Shown here piece by piece: positions 1-10,798 of a DNA stretch of 64,000 nt. The stretch comes from Paulownia fortunei. Its lineage: Eukaryota > Streptophyta > Magnoliopsida > Lamiales > Paulowniaceae. The translations under genes and the position numbers were made by a program. How positions within the stretch are numbered: the stretch's first letter is position 1; the number at the start of each line of letters is the position of its first letter. The notes below the pieces were generated by a model. That model ran no database searches. It had not been told where the DNA came from and saw only the letters and a program-made list of their open reading frames with translations. The DNA lies in contig CM033108.1 in NCBI GenBank assembly GCA_019321725.1, positions 11,612,060-11,676,059 of the forward strand. Direction: 5' to 3'.

Positions 1-342
1 GGGCAAACGGCTGGAGTTGCTACAGGTTTTGAGGATCGGTGTACATGGATGATGACCTGTTGGGTTGCTTGTTAGCTTATTTGATTTTGGAGTCTATTGT
101 ATTAAATTTTTAGTGCTTGTACTGTGTGCTACTTTTAAAATTTTTATATACATGAGTATGTAAATATTATGGTTGTTATGGTTATCTGCAAGTATATATA
201 TTAGTCTGTGAGTGGAAAAATAGTTTATTATTTATTAATATGTTCCAGGCAAAAAAAATAAAATAAAAATTATGCATGCTCACAGGTTCTATCATGTCAA
301 ATTATACTATATATATAATTATGTAGTAATGGGGGTGTTACA
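1..342 (+). mobile_element. 3' end of the 5' LTR of gypsy element A
   Basis: The window opens inside a long gypsy LTR. The text matches the 3' ends of the other LTRs here: a GTGTACATGGATGATGACCTG block near 39-60, an AT-rich tail, and the terminal GGGGGTGTTACA ending at 342. A primer-binding site follows three bases later. The rest of this LTR lies outside the window. It belongs to the Tekay-like family found throughout the left third, and its body is closest to the LTR ending at 28586. Confidence 0.8.
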
Positions 343-345
343 GAG

Positions 346-353
346 TGGTATCA
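346..353 (+). other. primer-binding site remnant, element A
   Basis: TGGTATCA begins three bases after the LTR end, which is the plant initiator-methionine tRNA primer site. The match then breaks (ACAGG instead of GAGCC), so the site has decayed compared with those at 3286 and 28590. Confidence 0.65.
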
Positions 354-491
354 ACAGGTTCTGTAGACTGTCCATGTACATAAACTTCGAACTTGTGGAA
401 GCACAGCCTTGCTCGTAAGTTTTATTTTATTATGTGATGCATTACTATTTCATGAATTATATTAGCCATGTTCTAAAACAGTATTGCAGTC

Positions 492-653
492 ATGACAAGA
501 ACAAAGGGTGAGAGTAGTAGAGAAGGTAGAAACCAATAACGGGAGACACCTATACCAAATGATGATCGGGACACTATTATAAACCAACTTACAGAACTCA
601 CTCAATGATAGTCGGAACAAATTCAACAACTCATACAACAGAGAGATGTGGGT
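492..653 (+). pseudogene. gag N-terminus of element A, interrupted by element B
   Basis: An ATG at 492 opens a Gag-like reading (MTRTKGESSREG...) that parallels the start of gag in element B (ATG 3454, MVRTRGESSGG...). Two in-frame stops follow: TAA, where a CAA is likely ancestral, and TGA. At 653 the reading is cut by the insertion of element B and resumes at 10799. The wording before the cut (CAGAGAGATG) and after it (GGCAACAG) together parallels element B near 3600-3625, which shows that both halves belong to one gag. Confidence 0.7.
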
Positions 654-3282
654 TGTGATACCTGAGCCTTTTACTACTCACATGGCCAAATATGATTCAT
701 GCATTATATATTAATTACGTGCTATTTGCATTGATATGATATCATATAATTCATTTTATTTTATACGGCATTCTTAATCATTAAACTTAATTTTGAAGCT
801 ATCGCACGGTATTGATTATCGAATCCCCTAACCTAAGTGGATGATTTTCTATTGAGATAATAAGAAATTTAGGTATCAATATAGTAAATAGTACCAAGTT
901 ACACATGGTAACCATAGGAGTTCGAAAGGTATCATTGAAAAGTTTATAGAAAGTGAGTCGGTTCGATCATGAATTTTAATATTATATGTATATTTAAATC
1001 GGTGCACAAACTTATCAATCGGGCAAGAACCGATGATTTTTTGGGTGAAGAACCTAATGAACGGACATAGGAATTAGCTACGGGAATGAATGGTGATGAA
1101 GATAGGTTGCAAACAAATAAGAATATGTGAGACACACAAGATTAGGGCTACAAGATAAGGGAGAAAATCAGATTATACCATTACATGCTACCTCAAGCTT
1201 ATGCCACCTCATGCTTAGACTTATCAAGCTAGCACCTCAACCTATTCTTCACTCTTAAGCTAACAGCCACGACTTGAACCTTCTTCTAAACCATTTCAGC
1301 TTCTAAATACATGGAAAAAGATCTCTAAATAGGTCTTAAGTGATTCCAACCGAAAAAGGAGGCAAAACAAGCAACGGGAAGGAGAAATAACCAAGTTCAA
1401 GTAGAAAACTGTGCAAGGTGAGCTTAACCTATGGGTTTGGCATGACTTTCAGATTTATTTTGAGGTTTATTGGCTTATTAATCTTTGAATATTATTTATA
1501 AATGTGTTAGGATGTTATTAGATAGGCTTTGATGCATAAAGAAAGGGTTTGTGGTTGGAAATATTTGATAGAAACACTTGTGCTAGAAATTGTTACCTTG
1601 CTGTATTCTTGTGTTTTAGGCTTCAAAAGTGTATGTTATGTTGAATAAAACCTGTAATTATCATCATATACATGTTAATGTATGAGTTAAGAGTATTGGA
1701 ATGAATTTTAATCGGTTAGAAATTGAAATAGAGAATGATATTGGAGAAACACTCAAACTGCGAAAGTAGAATTAGGGGAGCTAAATCCCTTAGTTTTGGC
1801 AAGAATATAACCTTGTGGTCTCTGTGTATATGTTATATAAGTGTGGTAAAAAGTTGGGAGAGATTGAATATACGTAAGGGTGCCAAAACCATTAATGTCA
1901 TGAAGTGTGCAAAACTGTCACGGTAGGAAAGCAATCTGTTTCAGTGTGTTGTGAAGAGAGCTGAACTTGGGAAGCTATATCCATGAGTTTTAGATATTAT
2001 ATGACATGGTTACATTTATATACATGTTATCTAATTGTGGTAAAAATTTAGGAGTGATTGGATATGTTTAGGGATGTCAAAATTATCATGCAACTAAATT
2101 GGACAACAAGTAAATATGAAAATGTGAATCTATCGCATTTGATAACTTAGCATATTTCAACCTAGACATGTTGCTATTGAGTGGTAACAATTAGGTACAT
2201 GATATTAGAATTATAATACTTCAATTATATGATGTTTATATGTATCTAAGATGAGAAATTAAGGTATTGTAGGGACTAGATTGGGTTCTAGTTTGTAAAA
2301 CCTAGATAGCTTGGGTTTAAGGTCTTAGTATGATATTTTATGCTTTCAACTTACCAAATTGGGAATGGTGGTTGATGTTGGTAATATTACAGGCTATTTT
2401 ACATCTAAGATTGGAGGGGAACAATAAATAAATTTAGACTAAGCCACCAACCAAGTGAAATGTAAGTAAAGATTCATTTGCAACTACAATGCATAGACAT
2501 ATTAAATGTGTGATTTATATGTAATACCATAGATCATATGTGCAAAGCAGAGGACACATATTACTATCATTCTGAGAAAGGAAAATATTTTGTTGACCAC
2601 TACTAGTGCAGGTTCGCGTGCATGGATTTGCATGCATGTGAGTATGCTGGATTTGAATGCTTATATGATTATTGGCCATTGGATTATGACGGTGTACAGA
2701 GCTCTTTTTCGGTGCATGGGATAGTAGTGTTGGTCAGGGGCCCAAGAAAGAAATGATTTTGAGAGAAATATTTTGATGCATAAAATTACATTGTGGGCAT
2801 AGCATTTTGAGATGCATGACTTGATATTGTGGATTATTCTTTGACATGCATATATAGTTTATACATTATAGGTGAGTACAACGACTCTTGAAGCATCTTT
2901 TACTAGCTGGACGGCTATTGGAGCTCCTACAGGTGTTTGAGGGAGTGTGTACATGGATGACAACCTGTTGGGCTATTTTGTTGGCTTGTTATATTTTGAG
3001 TCTATTATATTGTATTTTTAGACTGGTACTATATTTCGTTTTTAAAACTATACTATAAATAAGTATGTAAATATTGTGGTCGTTGTGGGTGTTGTGATTT
3101 TATATAAATACTGATCCTGCTATATACATGACATGTGTGAGAAAGTATTTTAAACAGAGTTGTGCATGCAAGAAGTGATTTATCTTTTCTTAAAGTGTTA
3201 CAAAAAAAATATTCCATGCATGCACACAGGTTCTATCATTTCAAATTATACTATATATCTAGTTGTTGTAGTGGGCATTACA
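654..3282 (+). repeat. 5' LTR of element B (2,629 bp)
   Basis: Runs from TGTGATACCTGAGCC to GGGCATTACA. It is about 180 bp shorter than its 3' partner. One missing block lies near 2570, where the CATACATACATGGGC...GCATTGCACGACATG segment and part of the RY repeat are absent. A second lies near 2850, where about 30 bases carrying the TGAG(C/T)-ATTA-(G/A)CTCA hairpin are absent. No coding sequence lies inside; short reading frames near 944-1135 and 1735-1926 are chance. Confidence 0.9.
3101..3110 (+). promoter_or_regulatory. candidate TATA box in the 5' LTR of element B
   Basis: TATATAAATA stands about 170 bases before the LTR end. The same word at the same place occurs in the 3' LTR (10614-10623) and in the LTR copies ending at 21345 and 22302. 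This conservation and position suit a pol II TATA box with a short R-U5. The inference rests on sequence alone; no start site is known. Confidence 0.4.
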
Positions 3283-3285
3283 GAG

Positions 3286-3300
3286 TGGTATCAGAGCCCA
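3286..3300 (+). other. primer-binding site, element B
   Basis: TGGTATCAGAGCCCA begins three bases after the LTR end. It is the standard complement to the 3' end of plant initiator Met-tRNA, which primes minus-strand DNA synthesis in most plant LTR retrotransposons. Confidence 0.9.
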
Positions 3301-3453
3301 GGTCTTGATTCTGTAGATTGTCCATGCACATGATCTTAGAACTTGTGGAGCGCAGCCATGCCAGTAAGTTTTACATTATCATATATTGCATTACATATTC
3401 GATGAATTATATTGGCCATATGTTGTCAAACTTGTGTAAAACAGCGCTGCAAA

Positions 3454-4557
3454 ATGGTGAGAACTCGTGGTGAGAGCAGTGGTGGTGCCAGAGCACAGAG
3501 GATTGAGATACCCACTTCGGTTAATGATCGAGATACCATGATTAACCGGTTAACAAAGTTGATTGAATGACAGTCCGAAAAAATTCAATAATTGATTCTG
3601 CAGAGGGATAATGGTAAGCAACCACGGGTGGAGGTAAACCAACAATGGGCGGACTATATATATATGGTGGGAGAATGATTCAGGAGGCTAGATCCCCAAA
3701 ATTTAAGGATGCTATTGATCCTACCGCTGCAGAGGACTGGTTGAGGACCCTGGAAAACATGTTCCAGTACAGTAGGGTGTCAGTAGAGGAGAGGGTAATG
3801 TGTGCCACTTTCATGCTTCGCGGTAGTGCAGGTCATTGGTGGGACATGATCAGTAGCATAGAGGACATTACTACCATGAGTTGGGATAGATTCAAGGAGT
3901 TATTCCGAAATAAATATTTCATGGCCCCAGTTCGCATGATGAAGATGAATGAGTTTATACAACTGCGACAAGGAACGATGACTGTTGGGGAATATATTCG
4001 TAAATTTTAACAACTGTCAAGGTTTGCTATGCACATGGTCAACACTGAAGCACTGAAAGTAGAGAGATTTTTAGAGGGTTTGAGGCAAGAGTTATACCGG
4101 GTACTCAAGGGGTGACATTTTCATAGGTGGCTGAGAGGGCGCTAGTGGCAGAACAGGCTTAATCGAGAATCGCTCGTACATAGGAGGCTCGACAGTAATT
4201 CAAACAATAGGAACAGAGATGGACTGTGGGGTAAAAGAGGCTGATCCAAATGCAAAAGCCGATCCAAATATAGAAGTTGGGATTTAAATTTCAAGAAGGA
4301 CGAGGCCAACAACAAGAAGGTCAAAGTAAGAGGCTACAGGTCGAACAAGGAAAAACACCGATGCCAGAAGCTGTGTGTCAAAAATATGATAATTGACATA
4401 CTGGAGGCTGCTATATAGATACCAGGACGTGCTTTTGATATGGAATGCCAGGACATATTGCTAAATTTTACCTAGGTAAACAAAATCAGACCGGCCAAAG
4501 GAATGTACCAGCCAAGGTGTTCACTATGACTAGGGCGGATGCAGAGGCAAATCCATC
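3454..4557 (+). pseudogene. gag, element B
   Basis: Gag forms the virus-like particle and binds the RNA. The start ATG at 3454 (MVRTRGESSGG) follows the primer site by about 150 bases. In-frame stops occur within the first 50 codons. The core retrotransposon Gag domain is readable at 3645-4010, with FMLRGSAGHWWD, FRNKYFMAP and GEYIRKF motifs, and continues after a stop as MVNTEALKVERFLEGL. Toward the end, two zinc knuckles are recognisable but damaged: the first has a stop inside, and the second reads CFXYGMPGHIAKFY in place of CX2CX4HX4C. Gag runs without an intergenic gap into protease, as expected for a single gag-pol polyprotein. Confidence 0.8.
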
Positions 4558-5118
4558 GTGGTGACAGGTAAACTTTATATTTCTAGTATTCCAACACTTG
4601 TGTTATTTGATTCTGGAGCCACACATTCATTTGCATCCACTGAGTATGTGAAGAGGCTGGGTAGAATACCAGATCTAGCAGAAATTAGTTATAGTGTAAC
4701 AGTCCTCTCTGGAGATGCTAGACAAACCGATCGGATTTTGAGAGCTTGTGCTATACTTGTTGAAGGTAGAGAATTACATGCTGATTTGATTGTACTGGAT
4801 ATAAATGATTATGATGTTCTTTTGGGCATGGATTGGTTGTCAAAGTATGGGGCTACTATCGACTGTAAGGAAAAAACAGTGACATTTCAACTTTCTAGGA
4901 AAGAGTTTTTCACATTTGTCAACATTAAGAAGAATTTTAGATTCCCTATGATTTTAGCAGAGAAGGCACAACGATTACTCGATGATGGTTGCAAAAGGTA
5001 CTTGGTGAGTGTCATGAATATTGAGGAACAACACCCACCAACTCTGAGTGAAATACCAGTGGTGCGAGAATATACTGAAGTATTCCAGATGATCTCCAAG
5101 ACTACCACCAGATCGTGA
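4558..5118 (+). pseudogene. retropepsin-like protease, element B
   Basis: An open stretch of 186 codons holds the aspartic protease that cleaves the Gag-Pol polyprotein. The catalytic triplet Asp-Ser-Gly is intact at residues 18-20 (FDSGATHSFAS, codons at 4609-4617). A second conserved block, LIVLDINDYDVLLGMDWL, follows near residue 80. The tail (SEIPVVREYTEVF) is the usual linker to RT. A frameshift just before the stop breaks the link. The ATG used as the start of the open stretch is internal; in the living element this was part of gag-pol. It is the best-preserved domain of element B. Confidence 0.85.
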
Positions 5119-5930
5119 AATAGAGTTTGTTATTGATATATAACCAGGAACGTCCAATTTCTAAAACTCCTTACAGAATGGCTCCCTTAGAGTTGAAAGA
5201 ATTAAAAGTACAATTGTAGGACTTGTTGGACAAGGGATTCATTAGACCGAGCTTTTCACCTTGGGGAGCACCGGTTTTGTTTGTACGTAAGAAGGATGGC
5301 ACCATAAAACTATGCATCGATTATCGAGAGTTGAATAAGGTCATGATTAAGAATTAATATCTGTTATCCAGAATCGATGATTTATTTGACCAGTTTCAGG
5401 GTGTCGCAATATTTTCAAATATTAACTTACACTCTGGGTACCATCAACTGAAAATAAAGGAAGAGGATATCCCCAAGACGGCATTTAATACAAGATATGG
5501 GCACTATGAATTTTTGGTGATGCCGTTCGGATTGACTAACGCTCCAGCAGCATTCATGGATATGATGAATAGAGTGTTTAAGGAGTTTCTGGATAAATTT
5601 GTTATTGTGTTCATCGATGACATTCTAGTTTACTCCAAAACTAAAGAAGAGCATGCCGCACATTTAACACAAGTACTAGAGTTCCTAAAAGTGAAGCAGT
5701 TATATGCCAAATTCAAGAAATACAAGTTATGGTTAGATCGTGTGGTATTCTGAGGACATGTTATATAAAGAGCGGGAATCTCAGTAGATCCAAGAAAAGT
5801 TGAAGTTATCAACAACTGGATGCAGCTTACTAATCTTTCAGAGGTGTTCAGTTTTCTGGGTTTAACTGGATATTACCAAAAATTTGTGGAGGGGTTCTCC
5901 AAGATTGCTATGCCATTGACATAATTAACC
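5119..5930 (+). pseudogene. reverse transcriptase, element B
   Basis: RT copies the element RNA into DNA. Blocks appear in order: [60 protein letters not shown], and the catalytic FIDD (codons 5610-5621; YxDD family). A TAA interrupts [14 protein letters not shown] near 5355, and the 5119-5170 stretch is out of frame with protease. A TGA at 5751-5753 separates the thumb segment. Both catalytic Asp codons survive, but the protein cannot be made in one piece. Confidence 0.85.
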
Positions 5931-6639
5931 CGAAAAGGGGTGACATTTAGATGGACGGATATGTGTGAGCAAAGTTTCTAGGAGCTGAAAAAGAGGTTGA
6001 CTTCAGCACCTATTCTCTCAATTCCATCAGGTACTGGAGGATTCGTAATTTATAGTGATACGTTGAAGAATGGATTAGGATGTATACTGATGTAGAATGG
6101 CAAAAGTAATTATGTATGCGTCTAGGCAACTTAAAGAGTACGAAAAGAATTACCCCACGCACGACTTGGAACTTGTTGCTGTAGTATTTGTGCTTAAAAT
6201 ATGGAGGCACTATTTATATAGTGAACGATGCCAGATCTATACTGATCACAAGAGCCTCAAATACTTATTCACACAGAAAGAGTTGAATATGTAGCAGCGG
6301 AGATGGCTAGAACTGGTAAAAGATTATGATTGTGTGATCAATTACCACCCTGATAAAGTCAACATTGTAGCTGATGCATTGAGCCGAAAATCCACACAAA
6401 GTACAATAACTATGGCTTTAATTCAGAAACCGAAACTGAATGAGTTGCAGAAAATGAATATAGAGATTTTACATGCAAGAGTAATAGAGGCAAAGTTGGC
6501 AGCCCTGATGCTTCAGCCTACGCTAATTGATAGGATCAAACAGGGACATCGAGATGATGAATATCTCATCAATATGAGAAAATATGTTGCTGCAGGGAAG
6601 TCTCCTGAATTTAATATGACTCAGAATGATATTTTATAA
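5931..6639 (+). pseudogene. RNase H and connection to integrase, element B
   Basis: RNase H removes the RNA strand during reverse transcription. Readable blocks are [55 protein letters not shown], then a TAG, then DYDCVINYHPDKVNIVADAL (up to about 6390). The following region to 6639 is the linker typical of gypsy pol. Stops at about 6094 and 6292 break it. The domain follows RT directly, which is the gypsy order. Confidence 0.8.
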
Positions 6640-7700
6640 TTTAGAGGGCAATTTTGTGTGCCAAATATTGATAACATTATGGAAGACATTTTAAAAGAGG
6701 CACATTTAGCCCCTTATTCAGCACATCCAGAGGCTACCAAGATGTATAGAGACTTGAAAATGTAATATTGGTGGCCGGGTATGAAAAAGGATATCGCCCA
6801 ACATGTGGAGCAATGTCTAACATATCAGCAGATAAAGGCCGAACATCAAAGACCCGCAGGGACTTTGCAACCTCTACTTATTCCATAATAGAAATGGGAA
6901 AGGATGACCATGGATTTCATAACTGGTTTGCCAAAGACTACTAAGGGTCATGATGCTATTTGGGTTATCGTTCATAGATTGACCAAGTCTACTCATTTCC
7001 TTCCCATATGTTCTACCTATTCGATGGATCGCTATGCCTAATTATACGTTCAGGAGATTGTCAAACTTCATGGAATGCCATTGTCTATAGTTTCTGATAG
7101 AGATTCAAGATTTTTGTCTACTTTTTGGAGGAGTTTACACAAAGCTTTGGAAACACAGTTATCATTCAGTACAACATATCATCCTCAAACGGATGGATAA
7201 TCTGAACGAACAATACAAATATTGGAGGATATGCTTAGAGCCTTTGTAGTAGACTTCCAAGGTCAGTGGAGTAAATTCCTACCTTTGGTGGAGTTTGCAT
7301 ACAACAACAGCTATCAAACTAGTATTGGAATGGCTCCCTATGAAGCATTGTATGACAAAAAGTGTAGGTCTCCAATACACTAGGATGAAGTTGCTGAGAA
7401 GAAACTTTTAGACCTAGATATGATTCGAGAGATGACAGAAGCCGTGTTACAGATTCGACAAAGAATGCAAACTACCCAAAATTAGTAGAAAAGTTATACA
7501 AATCGGTGAAGAAGGGCGTTGGAGTTTGTGATAGGAGATCATGTATTTTTGAAAGTAGCACCAATTAAAGGCATCATGCGATTTGGGAAGAAAGAAAAAT
7601 TGAGTCCCAGATCCATTGGCCTATTCTCGGTGATTGAAAGAATTGGTGATGTTTCTTACAGACTAGATCTGCCAACATCTATGTCCCAAATACACAATAT
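6640..7700 (+). pseudogene. integrase, element B (first catalytic Asp lost)
   Basis: Integrase inserts the DNA copy into the host chromosome. The N-terminal zinc region reads EAHLAPYSAHPEATKM...CLTYQQIK, with the second Cys changed to Tyr. The DDE core is identifiable. The first Asp is His (WVIVHRLTK, codon 6973-6975), the second is present (SDRDSRF, Asp codon 7096-7098), and Glu is present (SERTIQ, codon 7204-7206) with the canonical 35-residue spacing. In-frame stops occur near 6764, 6887, 7040, 7198, 7381 and 7484. The His replacement alone would abolish catalysis, given how DDE integrases are known to work. Confidence 0.85.
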
Positions 7701-7950
7701 ATTTCATGTGTCTATGTTGAGGAAATATATTGCTAATCCCTCTCACATTCTGAAGAATGAACTAGTGGAATTAAAGGCAGATTTGAGCTATGAAGAAAAG
7801 CCTGTACAGATTTTGTTACGAGAAGTGAAGCAGCTAAGAAATAAATAGATTCCATTGATTAAACTGTTATGGAGAAACCAATTGGTAGAGGAGGCCACTT
7901 GGGAAAGGGAGGACGAAATAAGAACTACGTATCCTGAACTTTTTCGGTAA
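7701..7950 (+). pseudogene. C-terminal chromodomain of integrase, element B
   Basis: FHVSMLRKYI, YEEKPVQIL, a TAG at 7846-7848, then LLWRNQLVEEATWERE and a terminal YPELFR followed by TAA at 7948-7950. Chromodomains at this position define plant chromoviruses and are thought to direct integration toward modified histones in heterochromatin. The KVLWRN..EEATWE pattern fits the Tekay/Del group. The stop codon ends 40 bases before the 3' LTR. Confidence 0.8.
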
Positions 7951-7977
7951 GTGAAATTTTGGGGACAAAATTTTTAT

Positions 7978-7990
7978 AAGAAGGGGAGAA
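7978..7990 (+). other. polypurine tract, element B
   Basis: AAGAAGGGGAGAA lies directly before the 3' LTR start at 7991. This is the expected position for the plus-strand primer. Confidence 0.85.
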
Positions 7991-10060
7991 TGTGATACCC
8001 GAGCCTCTTACTACTCACATGGCCATATATGATTCATGCATTACATATTAATTGCGTGCTATTTGCATTAATATGACATCATATAATTCATTTTATTTTA
8101 TACGGCGTTCTTAATCATTAAACTTAATTTTGATGCTCTCGCACGGTATTGATTATCGAATCCCCAAACTTAAGTGGTTGATTTTATATTGAGATAAGAA
8201 AAAATTTACGTATCAATATAGTGAATAGTGCTAGGTTACACGTGGTAACCTTAGGAGTTTAAAAGGTGTCACCGAAAAGTTTATAGAAAGTGAGTTGGTT
8301 CGATCATGAATTTTAATATTATATGTATATTTATATCGGTGCACAAACTCATCAATCAGGCAAAAACCGATAATTTTTTCGGTGAAGAACCTAATGAACG
8401 AACATAGGAATTAGCTATGGAATGAATGGTGATGAAGATAGGTTGCAACCAAATAAGAATATGTGAGACACATAAGATTAGGGCTACAAGATAAGGGATA
8501 AAATAAGATTATACTATTACAACCCACCTCAAACTTATGCCACCTCATGCTTAGACTTATCAAGCTAGCACCTCAACCTATTCTTCACTCTTAAGCTATC
8601 AGCCACGACTTGAACCTTCTTCTGAACCATTTCAACTTCTAAATACATGGAAAAAGATCTCTAAATAGGTCCTAAGTGATTCCAACCAAAAAAGGAGGCA
8701 AAACAAGCAAAGAGAAGGAGAAATAACTAAGTTTAAGTAGAAAACTGTGCAAGGTGAGCTTAACCTACGGGTTTGGCATGACTTTCAGATTCATTTTGAG
8801 GTTTATTGGCTTATTAAGCTTTGAATAAATGGGTTAGGATGTTATTAGATAGGCTTTGATGCATAAAGAAAGGGTTTGTGGTTGGAAATATTTGATAGAA
8901 ACACTTGTGCTAGAAACTGTCACCTTGCTGTATTCTTGTATTTTAGGCTTCAAAAGTGTATGGTATGTTGAATAAAACCTGTAATTATCATCATATACAT
9001 GTTAATATATGAGTTAAATGTACTGGAATGAATTTTGATCGGTTAGAAATTGAAATAGAGAATAATATTGGAGAAACACTCAAACTGCCAAAGTAGCCAA
9101 ATCTATTTTGGACTACTGTGAAGGAGACTGAATTAGGGGAGCTAAATCCCTTAGTTTTGGCAAGAATATAACATGGTGGTCTCTATGTATATGTTATATA
9201 AGTTTGGTAAAAAGTTGGGGAGAGATTGAATATACATAAGGGTGCCAAAACCATTAATGTCTTGAAGTGTGCAAAACTGTCAGGGTAGGAAAACAATCTG
9301 TTTTAGTATGTTGTGAAGAGAGCTGAACTTGGGAAGCTATATCCATGAGTTTTAGCAATTCTATGGTATGATTATATTTATATACATGTTATATAAGTGT
9401 GGTAAAAATTTGGGAGTGATTGGATATGTTTAGGGATGTCAAAATTATCATGCAACTAAATTGGATAGCAAGTAAATATGAAAATGTGAATTTGTCACAT
9501 TTGATAACTTAGCATATTTCAACCTAGACATGTTGCTATTGAGTGTTAACAATTAGGTACATGATATTAGAGTTATAATACTTCAATTATATGATGTTTA
9601 CATATATCTAAGATGAGGTATTGGAGGGACTAGATTGGGTTCTAGTTTGTAAAACCTAGATAGCTTGGGGTTTAAGGTCTTAGTATGCTATTTTATGCTT
9701 TCAACTTGCCAAATTGGGAATGGTGCAGATGTTGGTAATATTATAGGCTATTTTACATCTAAGATTGTAGGGGAACAATAAATAAATCTACACTAAGCTA
9801 CCAACTAAGTGAAAGGTAAGTAAAGATTCATGTGCAATTACAATGCATAGACATAATAAATGTGTGATTTATATGTAATACCATAGATCATATGTGCAAA
9901 GCAGAGGGCACACAGTACTATCATTCATGTCCATTGAGCATACATACATGGGCATTGGCATGTGCATGCATCATATACGAGCATTGTGATAAATCTTGCA
10001 TTGCACGACATGATTTTGAGAAAGGAAAATATTTTGCTGACCACTACTAGTGTACCGAAG

Positions 10061-10151
10061 CATGCATGGATTTGCATAGTATTATGCATGGATTTGCAGG
10101 TTTGCGTGCATAGATTTGCATGCGTATGAGTATGCATGGATTTTCATGCTT
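10061..10151 (+). repeat. CATGCATGGATTTG short tandem repeat in LTR
   Basis: Degenerate tandem copies of TGCATGGATTTGCATG occur about five times. Equivalent arrays are at 20601-20692, 25572-25668, 27892-27982 and 49049-49140, and a shortened one near 2612-2660. The repeats are rich in the CATGCA (RY) word. On the reverse strand they generate spurious His/Thr-rich reading frames, which are not genes. Confidence 0.75.
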
Positions 10152-10352
10152 ATATGATTATTGGCCATTGGATTATGGCAGTGTATAGAGCTCTTTTCCG
10201 ATGCATGGGATAGTAGCATTGGTCAGGGGCCCAAGAAAGAAATTATTTTGAGAGAAATATTTTGATGTATAAAATTGCATTGTGGCATAGTATTTTGAGA
10301 TGCATGACTTGATATTATGGATTATTCTTTGACATGCATAATCTTTACTTGC

Positions 10353-10366
10353 TGAGTATTAACTCA
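10353..10366 (+). other. conserved LTR hairpin
   Basis: TGAGT-ATTA-ACTCA can form a 5-bp stem. Other LTR copies carry TGAGC-(ATTA/GTTA)-GCTCA at 20898-20911, 21862-21875, 28185-28198 and 49343-49356, and element C has TGAGC-CTTTA-GCTCA at 50986-51000. The C-to-T and G-to-A differences in this copy preserve the pairing. Its role is unknown. Confidence 0.5.
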
Positions 10367-10798
10367 TATAGTTTATGCATTGTAGGTGAGTACGACGACT
10401 CTGGAAGCATCTTTTGCTGGTTGGGCGGCTGTTGGAGCTCTTGCAGGTCTCTGAGGGAGTGTGTATATGGATGACGACCTGTTAGGCTATTTAGTTGGCT
10501 TGTTATATTTTGAGTCTATTATATTGTATTTTTAGACTGGTACTATGTTTCGTTTTTAAAACTTTACTATAAATAAGTATGTAAATATTGTGGTCGTTAT
10601 GGTGTTGTGCTTTTATATAAATACTGATCCTGCTATATACATGACAAGTGTGAGAAATATTTTAAACAGGGTTGTGCATGTAAGAAGTGATTTATCTTTT
10701 CTTAAAGTGTTAGAAAAAAAATATATTCAATGCATGCACATAGGTTCTATCATGCCAAATTATACTATATATCTAGTTGTTGAGTAGTGGGCGTTACA

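Larger units (their letters stand above)
654..10798 (+). mobile_element. nearly complete Ty3/gypsy Tekay-like chromovirus (element B)
   Basis: This is a full LTR-retrotransposon layout: 5' LTR 654-3282, primer site 3286-3300, gag, protease, RT, RNase H, integrase and chromodomain to 7950, polypurine tract 7978-7990, and 3' LTR 7991-10798. Both LTRs begin TGTGATACC and end TTACA. The domain order with integrase last is Ty3/gypsy. A C-terminal chromodomain and LTRs over 2.5 kb are known features of the Tekay/Del chromovirus clade. The element lies inside gag of element A. The flanking bases (TGGGT on the left, TGGTG on the right) are only an imperfect target duplication. Many stops and frameshifts make it non-coding today. 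Confidence 0.92.
7991..10798 (+). repeat. 3' LTR of element B (2,808 bp)
   Basis: Starts TGTGATACCCGAGCC and ends GGGCGTTACA. It aligns by eye along its whole length with the 5' LTR at 654-3282 but keeps the two blocks lost there. It contains the RY repeat (10061-10151), the small hairpin (10353-10366) and the TATATAAATA word (10614-10623). Beyond 10798 the gag of element A resumes. Confidence 0.9.

Noticed and set aside
9925..10137. Reverse-strand reading frames rich in His-Thr and Cys (also 20496-20681, 25434-25682, 27803-28168)
   Set aside because: They are translations of the RY short tandem repeat inside gypsy LTRs, differ between copies by frameshift, and resemble no protein.
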